The notes under the pieces: generated by a model
What the model was told of the DNA's origin: nothing
What the model saw: only the letters and a program-made list of their open reading frames with translations
The model's database searches: none
Assembly (NCBI RefSeq): GCF_900103505.1
Contig: NZ_FNIA01000005.1
Span: 1 to 64,000 of the forward strand
Length of the DNA stretch: 64,000 nucleotides
Source of the DNA: Haloarchaeobius iranensis
GTDB lineage: Archaea > Halobacteriota > Halobacteria > Halobacteriales > Natrialbaceae
Direction of reading: 5' to 3'
Part shown: piece by piece, positions 54,429 through 63,606 of the stretch
Position numbering within the stretch: the first letter of the stretch is position 1
How the letters are laid out: the number at the start of each line of letters is the position of its first letter
Program-made: the position numbers and the translations under genes

Positions 54429-54546
54429 CGTTCCACGATGCGACGATGACGCACAAATAGGTTCCCCTCGCGGCGGCACTCGCGGTAGGAATAGGCGGAA
54501 CGCGTGTGGGAGAGGGAGGGCCGCGTCAGCTCGGGACGCAGGGTGC

Positions 54547-55767
54547 TCAGGTGGGGACGTTCGCGACGATGCGCTCGACGACGTAGTCGGCCTCGTCGTC
54601 GGTGAGGCACATCGGATTGACGACGACCTCGCCGGCGTCGAGGCGGTCCGCACCGACGTAGACGCGGGGGCGCTCGGCCCGGAGGTCGGTCACCAGCTCG
54701 GTCGCCGTGGTCCCGGCCTCGTCGACGGCGACGACGACCTCGGGGGCCACGCTGGTCTCGTTTCCGGGCGTGACCTGGGTGGGGACGCCGGCGGCGGCGA
54801 GGCCGTCGGCGATGCTGTCCGCGCGTCGCTGCCACTCCGGGACGCGGGACTCGCCCTCCTCGACGAACGCGTCGAGGGCGTAGAGCAGGCCGACGAGTTC
54901 CTCCTTGCCGACCTTCATGGGGCGGCCGATGCCCTGGCGGGGGACACCCTCGACGTTGTCGGGGTCGACAAGCCGCTCGGGCGGGTTCCAGGCGTCGGCG
55001 GCGACGTGCATGTCGAGGTGCTGGAGGGCGATCGACTCGACGTACTCCCGCTTGCCCGCGACGATGCCCGTGGTCTGCGGGCCGCGGATGCCCTTGCCGC
55101 CGCTGAAGACCACCATGTCCGCCCCCTGCTCGACGAACCGGGAGCTGTTCGAGACGGGGGGGACCTCGGCGGCGGCGTCGACGATGACCGGCACGTCGTG
55201 CTCGTGGGCGACCTCGGCGACGACGGGCAGCGGGGGCTGGGTGTAGGACTTCTGGACGTAGCCGACCGCGGCGGTGTCCTCGTCGATGGCCGCCGCGAGC
55301 TCCCAGGGCTCGACGTTGGTCGAGCCGGTACCGAGGTGGTGGTCGTTCGTCCCGACGTCGACGATGTCCGCGCCCGCGGTCCGGAAGGCGTGGTCGTAGC
55401 CCGTCCGGTGGGTTCGGGGCATCACGATGTCGCTGGGGACCCCGTCGGTGTCGGGCAGTCGGTCCATCACGGAGACGTCGTACCCGGCGATGGCGGCCGC
55501 GGCGGAGAGACAGAGCCCGGCCGCGGCCCCGCTGGTCACGTAGCCCGCCTCCGCGCCGGTGACGGTCGCGATACGGTCGGAGGCGGCCGCCTGGAGGTCC
55601 GCCAGCTCGACGAACTCCTCGGCCGCGTCGCCCATCGCGTCGAGTGCTTCCGTACGGATGCGGCTCCCGCCGATACGGGTCTTCGTTCCGGCGGCGTTCA
55701 CGACGGTGGGGACGTTCAACTCATCGTAGACGGAGCCGGCGTGGCTCCTGTGGCGTTGGTCTGACAT
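54547..55767 (-). CDS. SelA-like PLP enzyme, D-glucosaminate(-6-P) ammonia-lyase-like (DgaE-like)
   Basis: A 406-residue PLP enzyme of the SelA/DgaE group. The likely Schiff-base Lys225 is in FSGGKGIRGPQ, the PLP-ring Asp197 in VIVDAAAEV, and a late GRPMKVGKEELVGL matches the GRAMKVGKEGILGL of bacterial DgaE as I recall it. DgaE removes ammonia from D-glucosaminate-6-phosphate to give 2-keto-3-deoxygluconate-6-phosphate. Here, with a C1 dehydrogenase and deacetylase nearby and no kinase, free D-glucosaminate is the likely substrate (inference). Divergent from the ABC ATPase gene. Confidence 0.75.
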   Translation of the reverse strand: MSDQRHRSHAGSVYDELNVPTVVNAAGTKTRIGGSRIRTEALDAMGDAAEEFVELADLQAAASDRIATVTGAEAGYVTSGAAAGLCLSAAAAIAGYDVSVMDRLPDTDGVPSDIVMPRTHRTGYDHAFRTAGADIVDVGTNDHHLGTGSTNVEPWELAAAIDEDTAAVGYVQKSYTQPPLPVVAEVAHEHDVPVIVDAAAEVPPVSNSSRFVEQGADMVVFSGGKGIRGPQTTGIVAGKREYVESIALQHLDMHVAADAWNPPERLVDPDNVEGVPRQGIGRPMKVGKEELVGLLYALDAFVEEGESRVPEWQRRADSIADGLAAAGVPTQVTPGNETSVAPEVVVAVDEAGTTATELVTDLRAERPRVYVGADRLDAGEVVVNPMCLTDDEADYVVERIVANVPT

Positions 55768-55921
55768 GGTTGAGCACACTCGGCACGCTGGTGGCCGAGG
55801 CAGTCGGGTACCTCGTAGTAATTCTGTCGGGGTATAAGAAGATTCGCCTCGGTGCAGCCCGGGGAGTTCTGCGGTCACATAAAGGATTAAATAGGCGCGA
55901 CCTGAATCGACACGGTACGCC

Positions 55922-57058
55922 ATGGCACAGTTAGAGCTGGCTAGCCTTAGTAAGACCTATCCGGGGGAGAGCGGCGGCGTGCTCGCGGTCGACGACGTAG
56001 ACCTGACGCTCGAGGACGGCGAGTTCCTCGTCCTCGTCGGCCCCTCCGGCTGCGGGAAGTCCACCACGCTGCGCATGATCGCCGGGCTGGAGTCCGTGAC
56101 CGAGGGGGACATCCGCATCGGCGGCGACTCCGTCGCCGACCTGGAGCCCCGCGAACGCGACATCGCGATGGTGTTCCAGAACTACGCGCTCTACCCGCAC
56201 ATGACCACCCGCGAGAACATCGGCTTCGGCCTCAAGATGACGACCGGCCTCGACGCCGACGAGCGGAACCGGAAGGTCGAGGACGTCGCCGAGACGATGG
56301 GGATCGAGGACCTGCTCGACGACCACCCGCGCGAACTCTCCGGGGGGCAGCAACAGCGGGTCGCGCTGGGCCGAGCCATCGTGCGCGACCCCGAGGTGTT
56401 CCTGATGGACGAGCCGCTGTCGAACCTCGACGCGAAGCTGCGCACGCAGATGCGCACCGAGCTGAAAGCACTCCAGGACGACCTCGGCGTGACGACCGTC
56501 TACGTCACCCACGACCAGACGGAGGCGATGACGATGGGCGACCGCATCGCCATCCTCGACGACGGCGAGCTCCAGCAGGTCGGCACCCCGCTGGAGTGCT
56601 ATCACCGTCCGGCGAACCGCTTCGTCGCCGGGTTCATCGGTGCGCCGTCGATGAACTTCCTGGACGTCGTCGTCGAAGGCGAACTGCTCGTCCACGACCA
56701 GTTCCAGTACCGCGTCTCCGCGGAGACCACCGAAGCCATCGGGGACCGGCCGAAGGTCTCCCTCGGCGTCCGCCCGGAGGACATCCGCATCGTCGACGAC
56801 CCGGCGGGTGAGAACGTCGTCGAGGCGTCGGTCCACCTCGTCGAACCGCTCGGCGATCTCTCTCACGTCACGCTGAACTGCGGCGACCGACAGCTGACAG
56901 CGACGGCACCGAGTGGCCGGACCTACGACCGGAACGAGACGGTTGGGTTCACCTTCGACGAGGCGGACTGCCACCTGTTCGACATCACGACGGGGGAGTC
57001 GCTGAAGACCAGCGACGGCACCGTGGACGACGAGACGGCCGCGGTCCGTGCACGGTGA
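55922..57058 (+). CDS. ABC sugar transporter ATP-binding protein (MsmK/UgpC-type)
   Basis: A 378-residue ATPase. Walker A is GPSGCGKST (residues 40-48), the signature LSGGQQQR is near residue 140, Walker B FLMDEPLSNLD follows, and a C-terminal OB-type regulatory domain (TOBE, about 250-360) is typical of sugar importers. It completes the importer of this island though separated from the permeases by the catabolic genes. TATA-like ATTAAATA at 55886-55893 fits a leaderless start. Confidence 0.95.
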   Translation: MAQLELASLSKTYPGESGGVLAVDDVDLTLEDGEFLVLVGPSGCGKSTTLRMIAGLESVTEGDIRIGGDSVADLEPRERDIAMVFQNYALYPHMTTRENIGFGLKMTTGLDADERNRKVEDVAETMGIEDLLDDHPRELSGGQQQRVALGRAIVRDPEVFLMDEPLSNLDAKLRTQMRTELKALQDDLGVTTVYVTHDQTEAMTMGDRIAILDDGELQQVGTPLECYHRPANRFVAGFIGAPSMNFLDVVVEGELLVHDQFQYRVSAETTEAIGDRPKVSLGVRPEDIRIVDDPAGENVVEASVHLVEPLGDLSHVTLNCGDRQLTATAPSGRTYDRNETVGFTFDEADCHLFDITTGESLKTSDGTVDDETAAVRAR

Positions 57059-57778
57059 CCGCGGCTGCGGGTTCGCCAGATTTATACGAACTGCTCGCAT
57101 CGTAACGAACGGGACGTCGCGACGCCAGTAGCACGTGCAGCGACCGCGACGTTCCGACGCATCGCGACGCGATCGCGTGTCCATCTGCCACCACGTGGAC
57201 CGCCGGTTGCGTCGCTCTACCCGTCTGACCCATTCCGTGTCCGCCGTCTCCCGCGGCGCGTCGTTGCCCGACGACGCGCTCGCTGGGATTGCTGGTCCCG
57301 ACCGACCAGCCACTGCACCGTGCGCAACCACCTACCGTCATGACTTGATAGAAAAATCACCGTAATAGATTAGTTTCATATTTCGAACCTATTTACTTGC
57401 TCCAGTTCCTCCAGTGCGCCTGGCTGGTGAAAGACGGTAGAAAAAGGCTGGAGAAGGTTGCTGCGTAGCTTAAGGGGAGCTTCGAACACAGGACCAGCTT
57501 TCCCAGCTGGACGCGGCGTGACAACGAAGTGTCGATGGAGAAAACCCCATAGAACGGTGTATTGGGGGGATATGTGGTGGTTCTGGTGCTGAACCGCGAC
57601 CGGTCGACCGAACGGCTGGCAGAGATTCACGACTACCAATATATTGAGAAGATATCTATATAAAAAAGTAAACGTATAGGCGCGGCAGTGCTCGGGGGCC
57701 CGACGGCGAGACGCGGTGCGGGGCCGGGGACGACGGCCGACCCGGCGTCGTCCGCGCCGCAGGCGGGGGACCCCTGAC
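57059..57778. other. 720-base spacer, unassigned
   Basis: No gene is supported. GC content and codon bias fall in 57330-57680, and an 87-codon minus-strand frame (57376-57639) has no haloarchaeal coding bias. The stretch looks unlike its surroundings and may be a decayed mobile element or insertion scar, but no terminal repeats were identified. It marks the right end of the chitin island. Confidence 0.5.
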
Positions 57779-58480
57779 CTACAGCCCGAGCGTCGCTAGC
57801 CCGTCGAACACGACGAGGTAGTAGTAGAGCTGGACGACTCCGGCGACGACGAGGACGACGCCCGCGACGCGGGTGACCCGGCCCGTCGAGGCGGAGAGCC
57901 GCTGGAGGATGGCGGCTCGCCCCAGCGCGGCGAGCAGCGTCACCGCGAGCATCAGCAGGCTCATGCCGGTCGCGTACGCGCCGAAGAGGAGCACCGCGCC
58001 GGTGGGGCTCGCGTTCAGCGCGACGCCCGCGATGGCGACGAACAGCGGCGCGGTACAGCCGGCCGCGGCCGCGGCGTAGACGACCCCGAAGGCGAAGAAG
58101 CCGCCGACGGAGCGGCGACGCTCGGGCAGCGGGAGGTGCATCGACGGCTGGAACCGGCCGCTGGCCATCCCCAGCCCGAGGCCGATGAGCAACACACCGA
58201 CGACGAGTTCGAGCGTGCTCACGTTCGAGAGGGCCTTCGCGCCGAGGGCGCCGGCGACACCGGCGAGGACGGCGTACACGAGGAAGAAGCCGAGGCTGGT
58301 GACGCTCGCGACGACGACGGCCCGGCGCAGGCGGGTCACGAGCGGCGGCGTGGTCGACTGCCCGTCGCCCTCGCCGAGGAAGTACGCGACGTAGCCGGGC
58401 AGCAACGGGTACGCGCAGGGTGCGAGGAAGGTGAACACCCCGGCGCTGAACGCGAAGGAGAGCTGCGAGCCCCCGATCAC
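57779..58480 (-). CDS. CcdA-like membrane thiol-disulfide transporter
   Basis: A 233-residue protein with six membrane helices. The two redox Cys lie at equivalent places in helices 1 and 4: APCAYPLLPGY near residue 18 and AAAGCTAPLF near residue 128. It passes electrons from cytoplasmic thioredoxin to an outside partner, here most likely the TlpA-like lipoprotein encoded directly upstream. The GTG start overlaps that gene's stop as GTGA; a longer reading would run inside it. Confidence 0.88.
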   Translation of the reverse strand: MIGGSQLSFAFSAGVFTFLAPCAYPLLPGYVAYFLGEGDGQSTTPPLVTRLRRAVVVASVTSLGFFLVYAVLAGVAGALGAKALSNVSTLELVVGVLLIGLGLGMASGRFQPSMHLPLPERRRSVGGFFAFGVVYAAAAAGCTAPLFVAIAGVALNASPTGAVLLFGAYATGMSLLMLAVTLLAALGRAAILQRLSASTGRVTRVAGVVLVVAGVVQLYYYLVVFDGLATLGL

Positions 58481-58983
58481 GACCGGGCACGCTCGACGGC
58501 GGCGACGATGTCCTGCGAGCGGGCGAGGCCGGTGTGGCTCCACACCTGCTCGCCGTCGGCGTCGAACACGAACAGCGTGGGGAACCCACGCGGGTCGTAG
58601 GTGCTCGACGCCTGCAGCTCGGGGTCGAGCAGCACGGGCCAGTTCCCGTCGTACTCGCGCCAGAACGCCCGGACGGCGTCGCGGTCAGACTCGGTCGTGA
58701 CGGAGCGCATCGCGAGGTCGGGGAACTGCTCGCGGACCGCGCCGAGCTCGGCCATCTGGGGCTTGCACGGCTGGCACCACGTCGCGAAGAAGTCGAGCAC
58801 GACGGTGCTGCCCGCTGGCTGGACGACGACCTCGCCGCCGGGGGAGCCGCCGACGTCCACCGACGCCAGGGCGAGGTCGTCGCTCGTCCCGCCGCCGGGA
58901 CGGAACGAGTCGAGGCAGCCGGCCAGCCCGGTCGCCAGCCCGAGGCCGCCGGCGCGGAGGAGAGACCGACGAGATGGGTGCAT
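58477..58983 (-). CDS. TlpA-like thioredoxin lipoprotein
   Basis: A 168-residue exported thioredoxin-fold protein. The Tat leader SRRSLLRAGG and the AGC lipobox (near residue 22) anchor it outside. The redox motif is WCQPC near residue 67 in FFATWCQPC, with the cis-Pro in RGFPTLFVF. It is coupled to the CcdA-like gene and should reduce extracytoplasmic disulfides, for example in cytochrome c or oxidase assembly. The ATG chosen starts MHPSRR; one 7 codons upstream is less likely. Confidence 0.9.
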   Translation of the reverse strand: MHPSRRSLLRAGGLGLATGLAGCLDSFRPGGGTSDDLALASVDVGGSPGGEVVVQPAGSTVVLDFFATWCQPCKPQMAELGAVREQFPDLAMRSVTTESDRDAVRAFWREYDGNWPVLLDPELQASSTYDPRGFPTLFVFDADGEQVWSHTGLARSQDIVAAVERARS

Positions 58984-59087
58984 ACGCCACAGTAGACGGA
59001 GCACCCGTCAATAGCCTTGCGCCGGTCGTGAGACCGTGTCGCACGACCGCAGGGGGGTTATGCCGCCGTCGTACCTACGCCTCCAGC

Positions 59088-59882
59088 GTGACGGGGACGA
59101 CCAGCCGACGGCGGCTCCTCGCCGTGACCGCTGCTGCGGGTGTCGGTGCGCTCGCTGGCTGTACCGCGCGGTTCGACGGGAGCGACGGCGATGGGTCGCC
59201 GACGAGCCGCCCGACGACGGCCGTCGACCCGAGTTCGCTCGCGGCGAACGGCAACCCCGCGAGCATCTGTAGCGCCCCCGTCGTCGAGGGCATCCGCGGC
59301 ATCGTCGAGCCGGCGTTCGCGTCGGACTGGAGCGCGGTCGACCCGGACAACGAGTTCGTCTACGGCGAGCCGACACTCGGCGAGGAGCGCGCGGTCATCG
59401 GCGTCGTCGCCGACGGCGCGGCCCGGGCGTACCCCATCGACGCCTTCTGGCGACACGAGGTCGTCAACGACGAGTTCGGCGGGCCGCTCCTCGTCACCTA
59501 CTGCCCGCTCTGTCGGAGCGGGATGGTCGCCTCCCGGGTCGTCGACGGCGAGGCCCTGACGTTCGACGCCTCCGGCCAGCTCTGGGTCCCGCCGGAGATC
59601 CACTCGCGGTCCGCGGAGCGGGGCGGCGACGTGTTCGTCGCGGGGAGCCGCGGGGTGCCCGACGAGAACGAGTCGGTCCGGAACACCGCCAACCTCGTGC
59701 TGTACGACACCGCCACCGAGAGCTACTGGAGCCAGTTGCTCGCGACGGCCATCTGCGGCCCACACACCGGGACCCGGCTGACCATCCGTCCCTCGACGCT
59801 TTCGACCTGGGGCCAGTGGCGCGCCGCACAGCCGGAAACCGACGTGCTGTTGCCCGCGCCACACTCCGAGCTGAGCGAGTGA
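59088..59882 (+). CDS. DUF3179 lipoprotein
   Basis: A 264-residue exported protein with the DUF3179 domain. A GTG start gives a clean Tat leader (SRRRLLAVTAAAG) and an AGC lipobox near residue 24. The conserved VTYCPLCRSGMV motif with two Cys is near residue 140. The function of DUF3179 is unknown; the CPLC pair suggests metal or redox chemistry, and the nearby CcdA/TlpA pair is a suggestive partner. It converges on the acyl-CoA dehydrogenase gene, one base apart. Confidence 0.82.
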   Translation: MTGTTSRRRLLAVTAAAGVGALAGCTARFDGSDGDGSPTSRPTTAVDPSSLAANGNPASICSAPVVEGIRGIVEPAFASDWSAVDPDNEFVYGEPTLGEERAVIGVVADGAARAYPIDAFWRHEVVNDEFGGPLLVTYCPLCRSGMVASRVVDGEALTFDASGQLWVPPEIHSRSAERGGDVFVAGSRGVPDENESVRNTANLVLYDTATESYWSQLLATAICGPHTGTRLTIRPSTLSTWGQWRAAQPETDVLLPAPHSELSE

Positions 59883-59883
59883 G

Positions 59884-61023
59884 CTACAGCAGCCGGTCGG
59901 CGATGATGTTCTTCTGTATCTCGCTGGTCCCCTCGTAGATCTTGGTGATGCGGGCGTCGCGGTAGAACCGCTCGACGGGGTGGTCGGTGACGAAGCCCGC
60001 GCCGCCGTGGACCTGGATCGCTTCGTCGGCCACGTCGACGGCGTGCTCGCTGGCGAACAGCTTCGCCATGCTGGCGAACTTCGCGGCCACGTCGTCGTCC
60101 CCGTCCTCGACGTGGGTCGCGGCGCGGTAGGCGAGCGACCGGGCGGCCTCAACGTTCGTCGCCATCTCGCTCAGCTTGTGTCTGATGGCCTGGTACTCCC
60201 CGATGCGCTGGCCGCCCTGCTCGCGCTCGGCGGCGTAGTCGACGGCGGCGTCGAGGGCGGCCTGTGCGGTGCCGATGGCCTGTGCGGCGACGTTCGTCCG
60301 GCCGTCGGCGAAGAAGGCCATGAGCTGGTAGAACCCCTTGCCGACCTCGCCGATGACGTTCTCGGCCGGCACCCGCACGTCGTCCAGCACGATCTCGGCG
60401 AGGTCGGAGGCGCGGATGCCGAGCTTGTTGTCTATCTTCGTCGTCTCGAACCCGTCCAGGTCGGTCGGGACGAGGAACGCGGTGATGCCACGGTGACCCG
60501 CGTCGGGGTCGGTCTTGGCCATGACGACGGCCACGTCGGCGACGGTCCCGTTGGTAATCCACATCTTGGTGCCGTTCAGGGCCCACTCGTCGCCGTCGCG
60601 TTCGGCGCGCGTCTCGATACCGGCGACGTTCGAGCCGTGGGCGGGCTCGGAGATGCACGAGCAGGTCGCCGACTCGCCGCTCGCGACCCGGGGGAGCCAC
60701 TCCGCCTTCATCCAGTCGTCGCCGAACTCCTGTATCATCGTCGAGCCGAAGCCCCGGGAGCCGATGGCGCTCCCGATGCCGGGGTCGGCCCGCCAGAGCT
60801 CCTCGGTGACGACGACGCTCTCGAGCAGGTCCATCCCGGCCCCGCCGTACTCGGGGTCGATGGTCGGCGCGACGAGGTCGTACTCGGCGGCCTCTTGGAC
60901 GAGGTCGTGTGGGTACTGCTTCGCCTCGTCGTGTTCACGGGCGACGGGTCTGATCTCGTTTGCGCCGAACTCGCGGACCGCGTCGCGGATGGCCCGCTGT
61001 TCGTCGGATAGCTGGAACGACAT
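59884..61023 (-). CDS. acyl-CoA dehydrogenase
   Basis: A 379-residue FAD enzyme of fatty-acid or branched-chain acyl-CoA oxidation. The FAD-binding CSCISEPAHGSNV and MWITNGTVAD motifs are in the middle, QVHGGAGFV near residue 340, and YEGTSEIQKNIIADRLL at the end carries the catalytic-Glu region. The chain-length preference cannot be told. No electron-transfer-flavoprotein genes are adjacent. A GTTA..TAAC element lies upstream. Confidence 0.92.
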   Translation of the reverse strand: MSFQLSDEQRAIRDAVREFGANEIRPVAREHDEAKQYPHDLVQEAAEYDLVAPTIDPEYGGAGMDLLESVVVTEELWRADPGIGSAIGSRGFGSTMIQEFGDDWMKAEWLPRVASGESATCSCISEPAHGSNVAGIETRAERDGDEWALNGTKMWITNGTVADVAVVMAKTDPDAGHRGITAFLVPTDLDGFETTKIDNKLGIRASDLAEIVLDDVRVPAENVIGEVGKGFYQLMAFFADGRTNVAAQAIGTAQAALDAAVDYAAEREQGGQRIGEYQAIRHKLSEMATNVEAARSLAYRAATHVEDGDDDVAAKFASMAKLFASEHAVDVADEAIQVHGGAGFVTDHPVERFYRDARITKIYEGTSEIQKNIIADRLL

Positions 61024-61107
61024 ACCCCACCCACGTATTCCATCGTAAAGAACCTGTTCCAGAAAGTTACGATTGTTAACTGAGCGTGCAGGGTCGATCG
61101 GATCGGC

Positions 61108-61308
61108 TCACGTTCCGAGGTACACCTCGCGGACGGACTCGTCGTCGCGGATGCGTTCGAGCCCGTCGAGCTCCTCGCGTCCGCCACCACCGCTCCCGGC
61201 GAAGCTGTCGAGGCAGCCCGCCGTGAGCGCGAGTCCGGTCCCCGCCCGGCCGCCTTCAGCAGCGGCCGGCGACGGACGATGGCGTCGCGGGTGCAATCTG
61301 CCCCGCAT
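61108..61308 (-). pseudogene. relic: lipoprotein leader joined to an ABC-ATPase-like tail
   Basis: On the minus strand, one frame reads IVRRRPLLKAAG (Tat leader) up to about 61245. After a frameshift the next frame reads GLALTAGCLDSF (lipobox), then GREELDGLERIRDDESVREVYLGT and a stop. The last part resembles the C-terminus of LivF/LivG-type branched-chain amino-acid ABC ATPases. It looks like two ends of a lost transporter operon joined by a deletion. No start or complete domain remains. The rest of the 498-base spacer holds nothing I can support. Confidence 0.45.
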
Positions 61309-61521
61309 CTGGTTTACACTGTGTGCGTGAAACTGTTTTGATTACCATCGTTAACCGTACTCGACCGACTGCTTTACCCTAATGATACTTAATACACGGA
61401 GTCTGTTGCCATATAACATGGGTAGGGGTGGGGTGGCTGCAAGGGGTTATTAGGCGTCAGCGCGTCGGCCGGCACTCCGTGGGGCCGAAGCCTTATGCGG
61501 CCGAACCCGTATGTCCAACCG

Positions 61522-63450
61522 ATGACTGCGCCGGACGGACCGCAGGCGGGCGACGTGGTCGACCCACCGACGGGGTTCGTCACGCAGGCGAACGTGGCGG
61601 CGGCCGAGGCGGCGTCGTTCGACGCGCCGTGGCCGGACTGCTGGGCCGCGGCGGCTGACCGGCTCGACTGGCACCGCGGGTACGACACGGTCCTCGACTC
61701 GGGGGACGGCGGCCCGCCGTTCCGCTGGTTCGTGGGCGGTGAACTGAACGCCTGCGTGAACTGTCTCGACCGGCATCTCGACGAGCGGGGCGACGACGTC
61801 GCGCTCGTCTGGGAGGGCCACCTCGACGAGCGCGTCACGTACACGTACCGCGAGCTGTTCGACGAGGTGAACGCCGTCGCCGCCGGGCTGTGCGACCTCG
61901 GCGTCGGCGAGGACGACGTGGTGACGACGTACCTCCCCTCGATGCCGGCGGCGGTCGCGGTGATGCTCGCCTGCGCCCGCATCGGGGCGGTCCACAACGT
62001 CGTCTTCGCCGGCTTCTCGGCGGACGCACTCGCCACTCGGATGGAGCGTGCGGGCTCGCGCTACCTCGTCACCTGCGACGGCTACTACCGCCGCGGCGAG
62101 GCGGTGAACCAGCGCCGCCGCGCCGACAACGCGCGGATGGCGCTCCCGTACGACCTCGACGCGACGGTCGTCGTCGACCGGCTCGCGGCCGGGAGCAGCC
62201 ACACCGAGGACGGTGCCCGCTACGACGACCTCCTGGCCGCACACGAGGGCACGACCGTCGAGCCGGTGCCACGCGGAGCGTCCGACCCGCTCTTCCGGAT
62301 GTACACATCGGGCACGACGGGCGAGCCGAAGGCCGTCACCCACACCACGGGCGGCTACCTCGCACAGGTGGCCTGGACGACCGAGCGCGTCCTCGACGTC
62401 GACTCCGAGACGACCATCTGGGGGACCGCCGACCTCGGCTGGATCACGGGACACTCCTACGTCGTCTACGGCCCGCTCTCGCTCGGCGCGACGACGGTCC
62501 TGAGCGAGGGGAGCCCGGACGCCGCCGACCGGGACCGCCCGTGGGAGATCGTCGCGGCGAACGACGTGAACGTCCTCTACACCGCGCCGACGGTCGTCCG
62601 CTCGTTCATGAAGTGGGGCACGGCGTACCCCGAGGCCCACGACCGGTCCAGCCTGCGCCTGCTCGGGAGCGTCGGCGAGCCGCTGGACGCGGAGACGTGG
62701 CACTGGTACCACGAGCACGTCGGGGGCGGCGACTGTCCGGTGGTCGACACCTGGTGGCAGACCGAGACGGGCGCGGTGCTGCTGACGACCCTGCCTGGCG
62801 TCGAATCGATGAGGCCCGGGTCGGTCGGTCGGCCGCTGGCCGGCATCGAAGCGACCGTCCGCGACGGCGCGGACGCCGTCTGTGCGCCCGGCGAGCGCGG
62901 CTGGCTCTCGGTCGACCGACCCTGGCCAGCGATGGCCCGCGAGCTCGCGACCGCCAGCGACTGGGGCGCGGTGGCGGACGCCCCCGAGCGCTGGCGCTAC
63001 CGCGTCGGCGACGAGGCGGTCGTCGACGAAGACGGCTACGTCACCGTGCTCGGGCGGGTCGACGACGTGCTCAACGTCGCCGGTCGGCGGTTCAGCACCG
63101 CCGAGATCGAGCACGCCATCGTCCAGGTCGACGGCGTCGCCGAGGCGGCGGTCATCGGCCGTGACGACCCCGACATCGGGACCGCCATCGTCGCCTACGT
63201 CACCACCGAGGACGGGCCGGCGGGCGCCGCGGTCGCGCGCGACGACGTCGACGCGGCCGTCGCGGCGGCCATCGGCGCTGGCTCGACGCCCGACGAGGTC
63301 GTGTTCACGCCCGACCTCCCGAAGACGCGCTCCGGCAAGATAATGCGCCGACTGCTCGGCGACATCGCGAACGGCGAGGACTACGGCGACACGAGCGCCC
63401 TGCGCAACCCGGAGGTCGTCGGCGAGCTGGAGGCGCGCCAGCGCGAGTAG
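61522..63450 (+). CDS. acs: acetyl-CoA synthetase (AMP-forming)
   Basis: A 642-residue acyl-CoA ligase of the acetyl-CoA synthetase type. The P-loop YTSGTTGEPKAV is near residue 270, the WWQTETG motif near residue 417 has the acetate-pocket Trp, and the C-terminal hinge and lysine are in GRVDDVLNVAGRR and TRSGKIMRR. It turns acetate, ATP and CoA into acetyl-CoA. The ATG of MTAPDGPQ is chosen; one nine codons upstream is possible. It might use acetate from GlcNAc deacetylation, but nothing ties it to that island. Confidence 0.9.
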   Translation: MTAPDGPQAGDVVDPPTGFVTQANVAAAEAASFDAPWPDCWAAAADRLDWHRGYDTVLDSGDGGPPFRWFVGGELNACVNCLDRHLDERGDDVALVWEGHLDERVTYTYRELFDEVNAVAAGLCDLGVGEDDVVTTYLPSMPAAVAVMLACARIGAVHNVVFAGFSADALATRMERAGSRYLVTCDGYYRRGEAVNQRRRADNARMALPYDLDATVVVDRLAAGSSHTEDGARYDDLLAAHEGTTVEPVPRGASDPLFRMYTSGTTGEPKAVTHTTGGYLAQVAWTTERVLDVDSETTIWGTADLGWITGHSYVVYGPLSLGATTVLSEGSPDAADRDRPWEIVAANDVNVLYTAPTVVRSFMKWGTAYPEAHDRSSLRLLGSVGEPLDAETWHWYHEHVGGGDCPVVDTWWQTETGAVLLTTLPGVESMRPGSVGRPLAGIEATVRDGADAVCAPGERGWLSVDRPWPAMARELATASDWGAVADAPERWRYRVGDEAVVDEDGYVTVLGRVDDVLNVAGRRFSTAEIEHAIVQVDGVAEAAVIGRDDPDIGTAIVAYVTTEDGPAGAAVARDDVDAAVAAAIGAGSTPDEVVFTPDLPKTRSGKIMRRLLGDIANGEDYGDTSALRNPEVVGELEARQRE

Positions 63451-63470
63451 CTCGCTCCGGTTCGTCGACC

Positions 63471-63501
63471 TCGTTTCGTCACCAGCAGGGAAGCGAAACG
63501 A
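63471..63501. terminator. inverted repeat downstream of acs
   Basis: TCGTTTCG (63471-63478) pairs with CGAAACGA (63494-63501) over a 15-base loop, 20 bases after the acs stop. It may help end transcription or be a protein site; no T-run follows, so the call is weak. Confidence 0.3.
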
Positions 63502-63606
63502 ATCAGGCCGGAGCCGAGGGACAACAGGGGCTACTACTCTATACTGCCGGTGAACGCATGCGAGAGGCAGTAGAACTATTTCGCTGGCTGTGGAACCACG
63601 AAACAG

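Noticed and set aside
57376-57639. 87-codon minus-strand frame near the right end of the island
   Set aside because: Composition is not haloarchaeal coding and no family was recognised; a transposase origin could not be shown.
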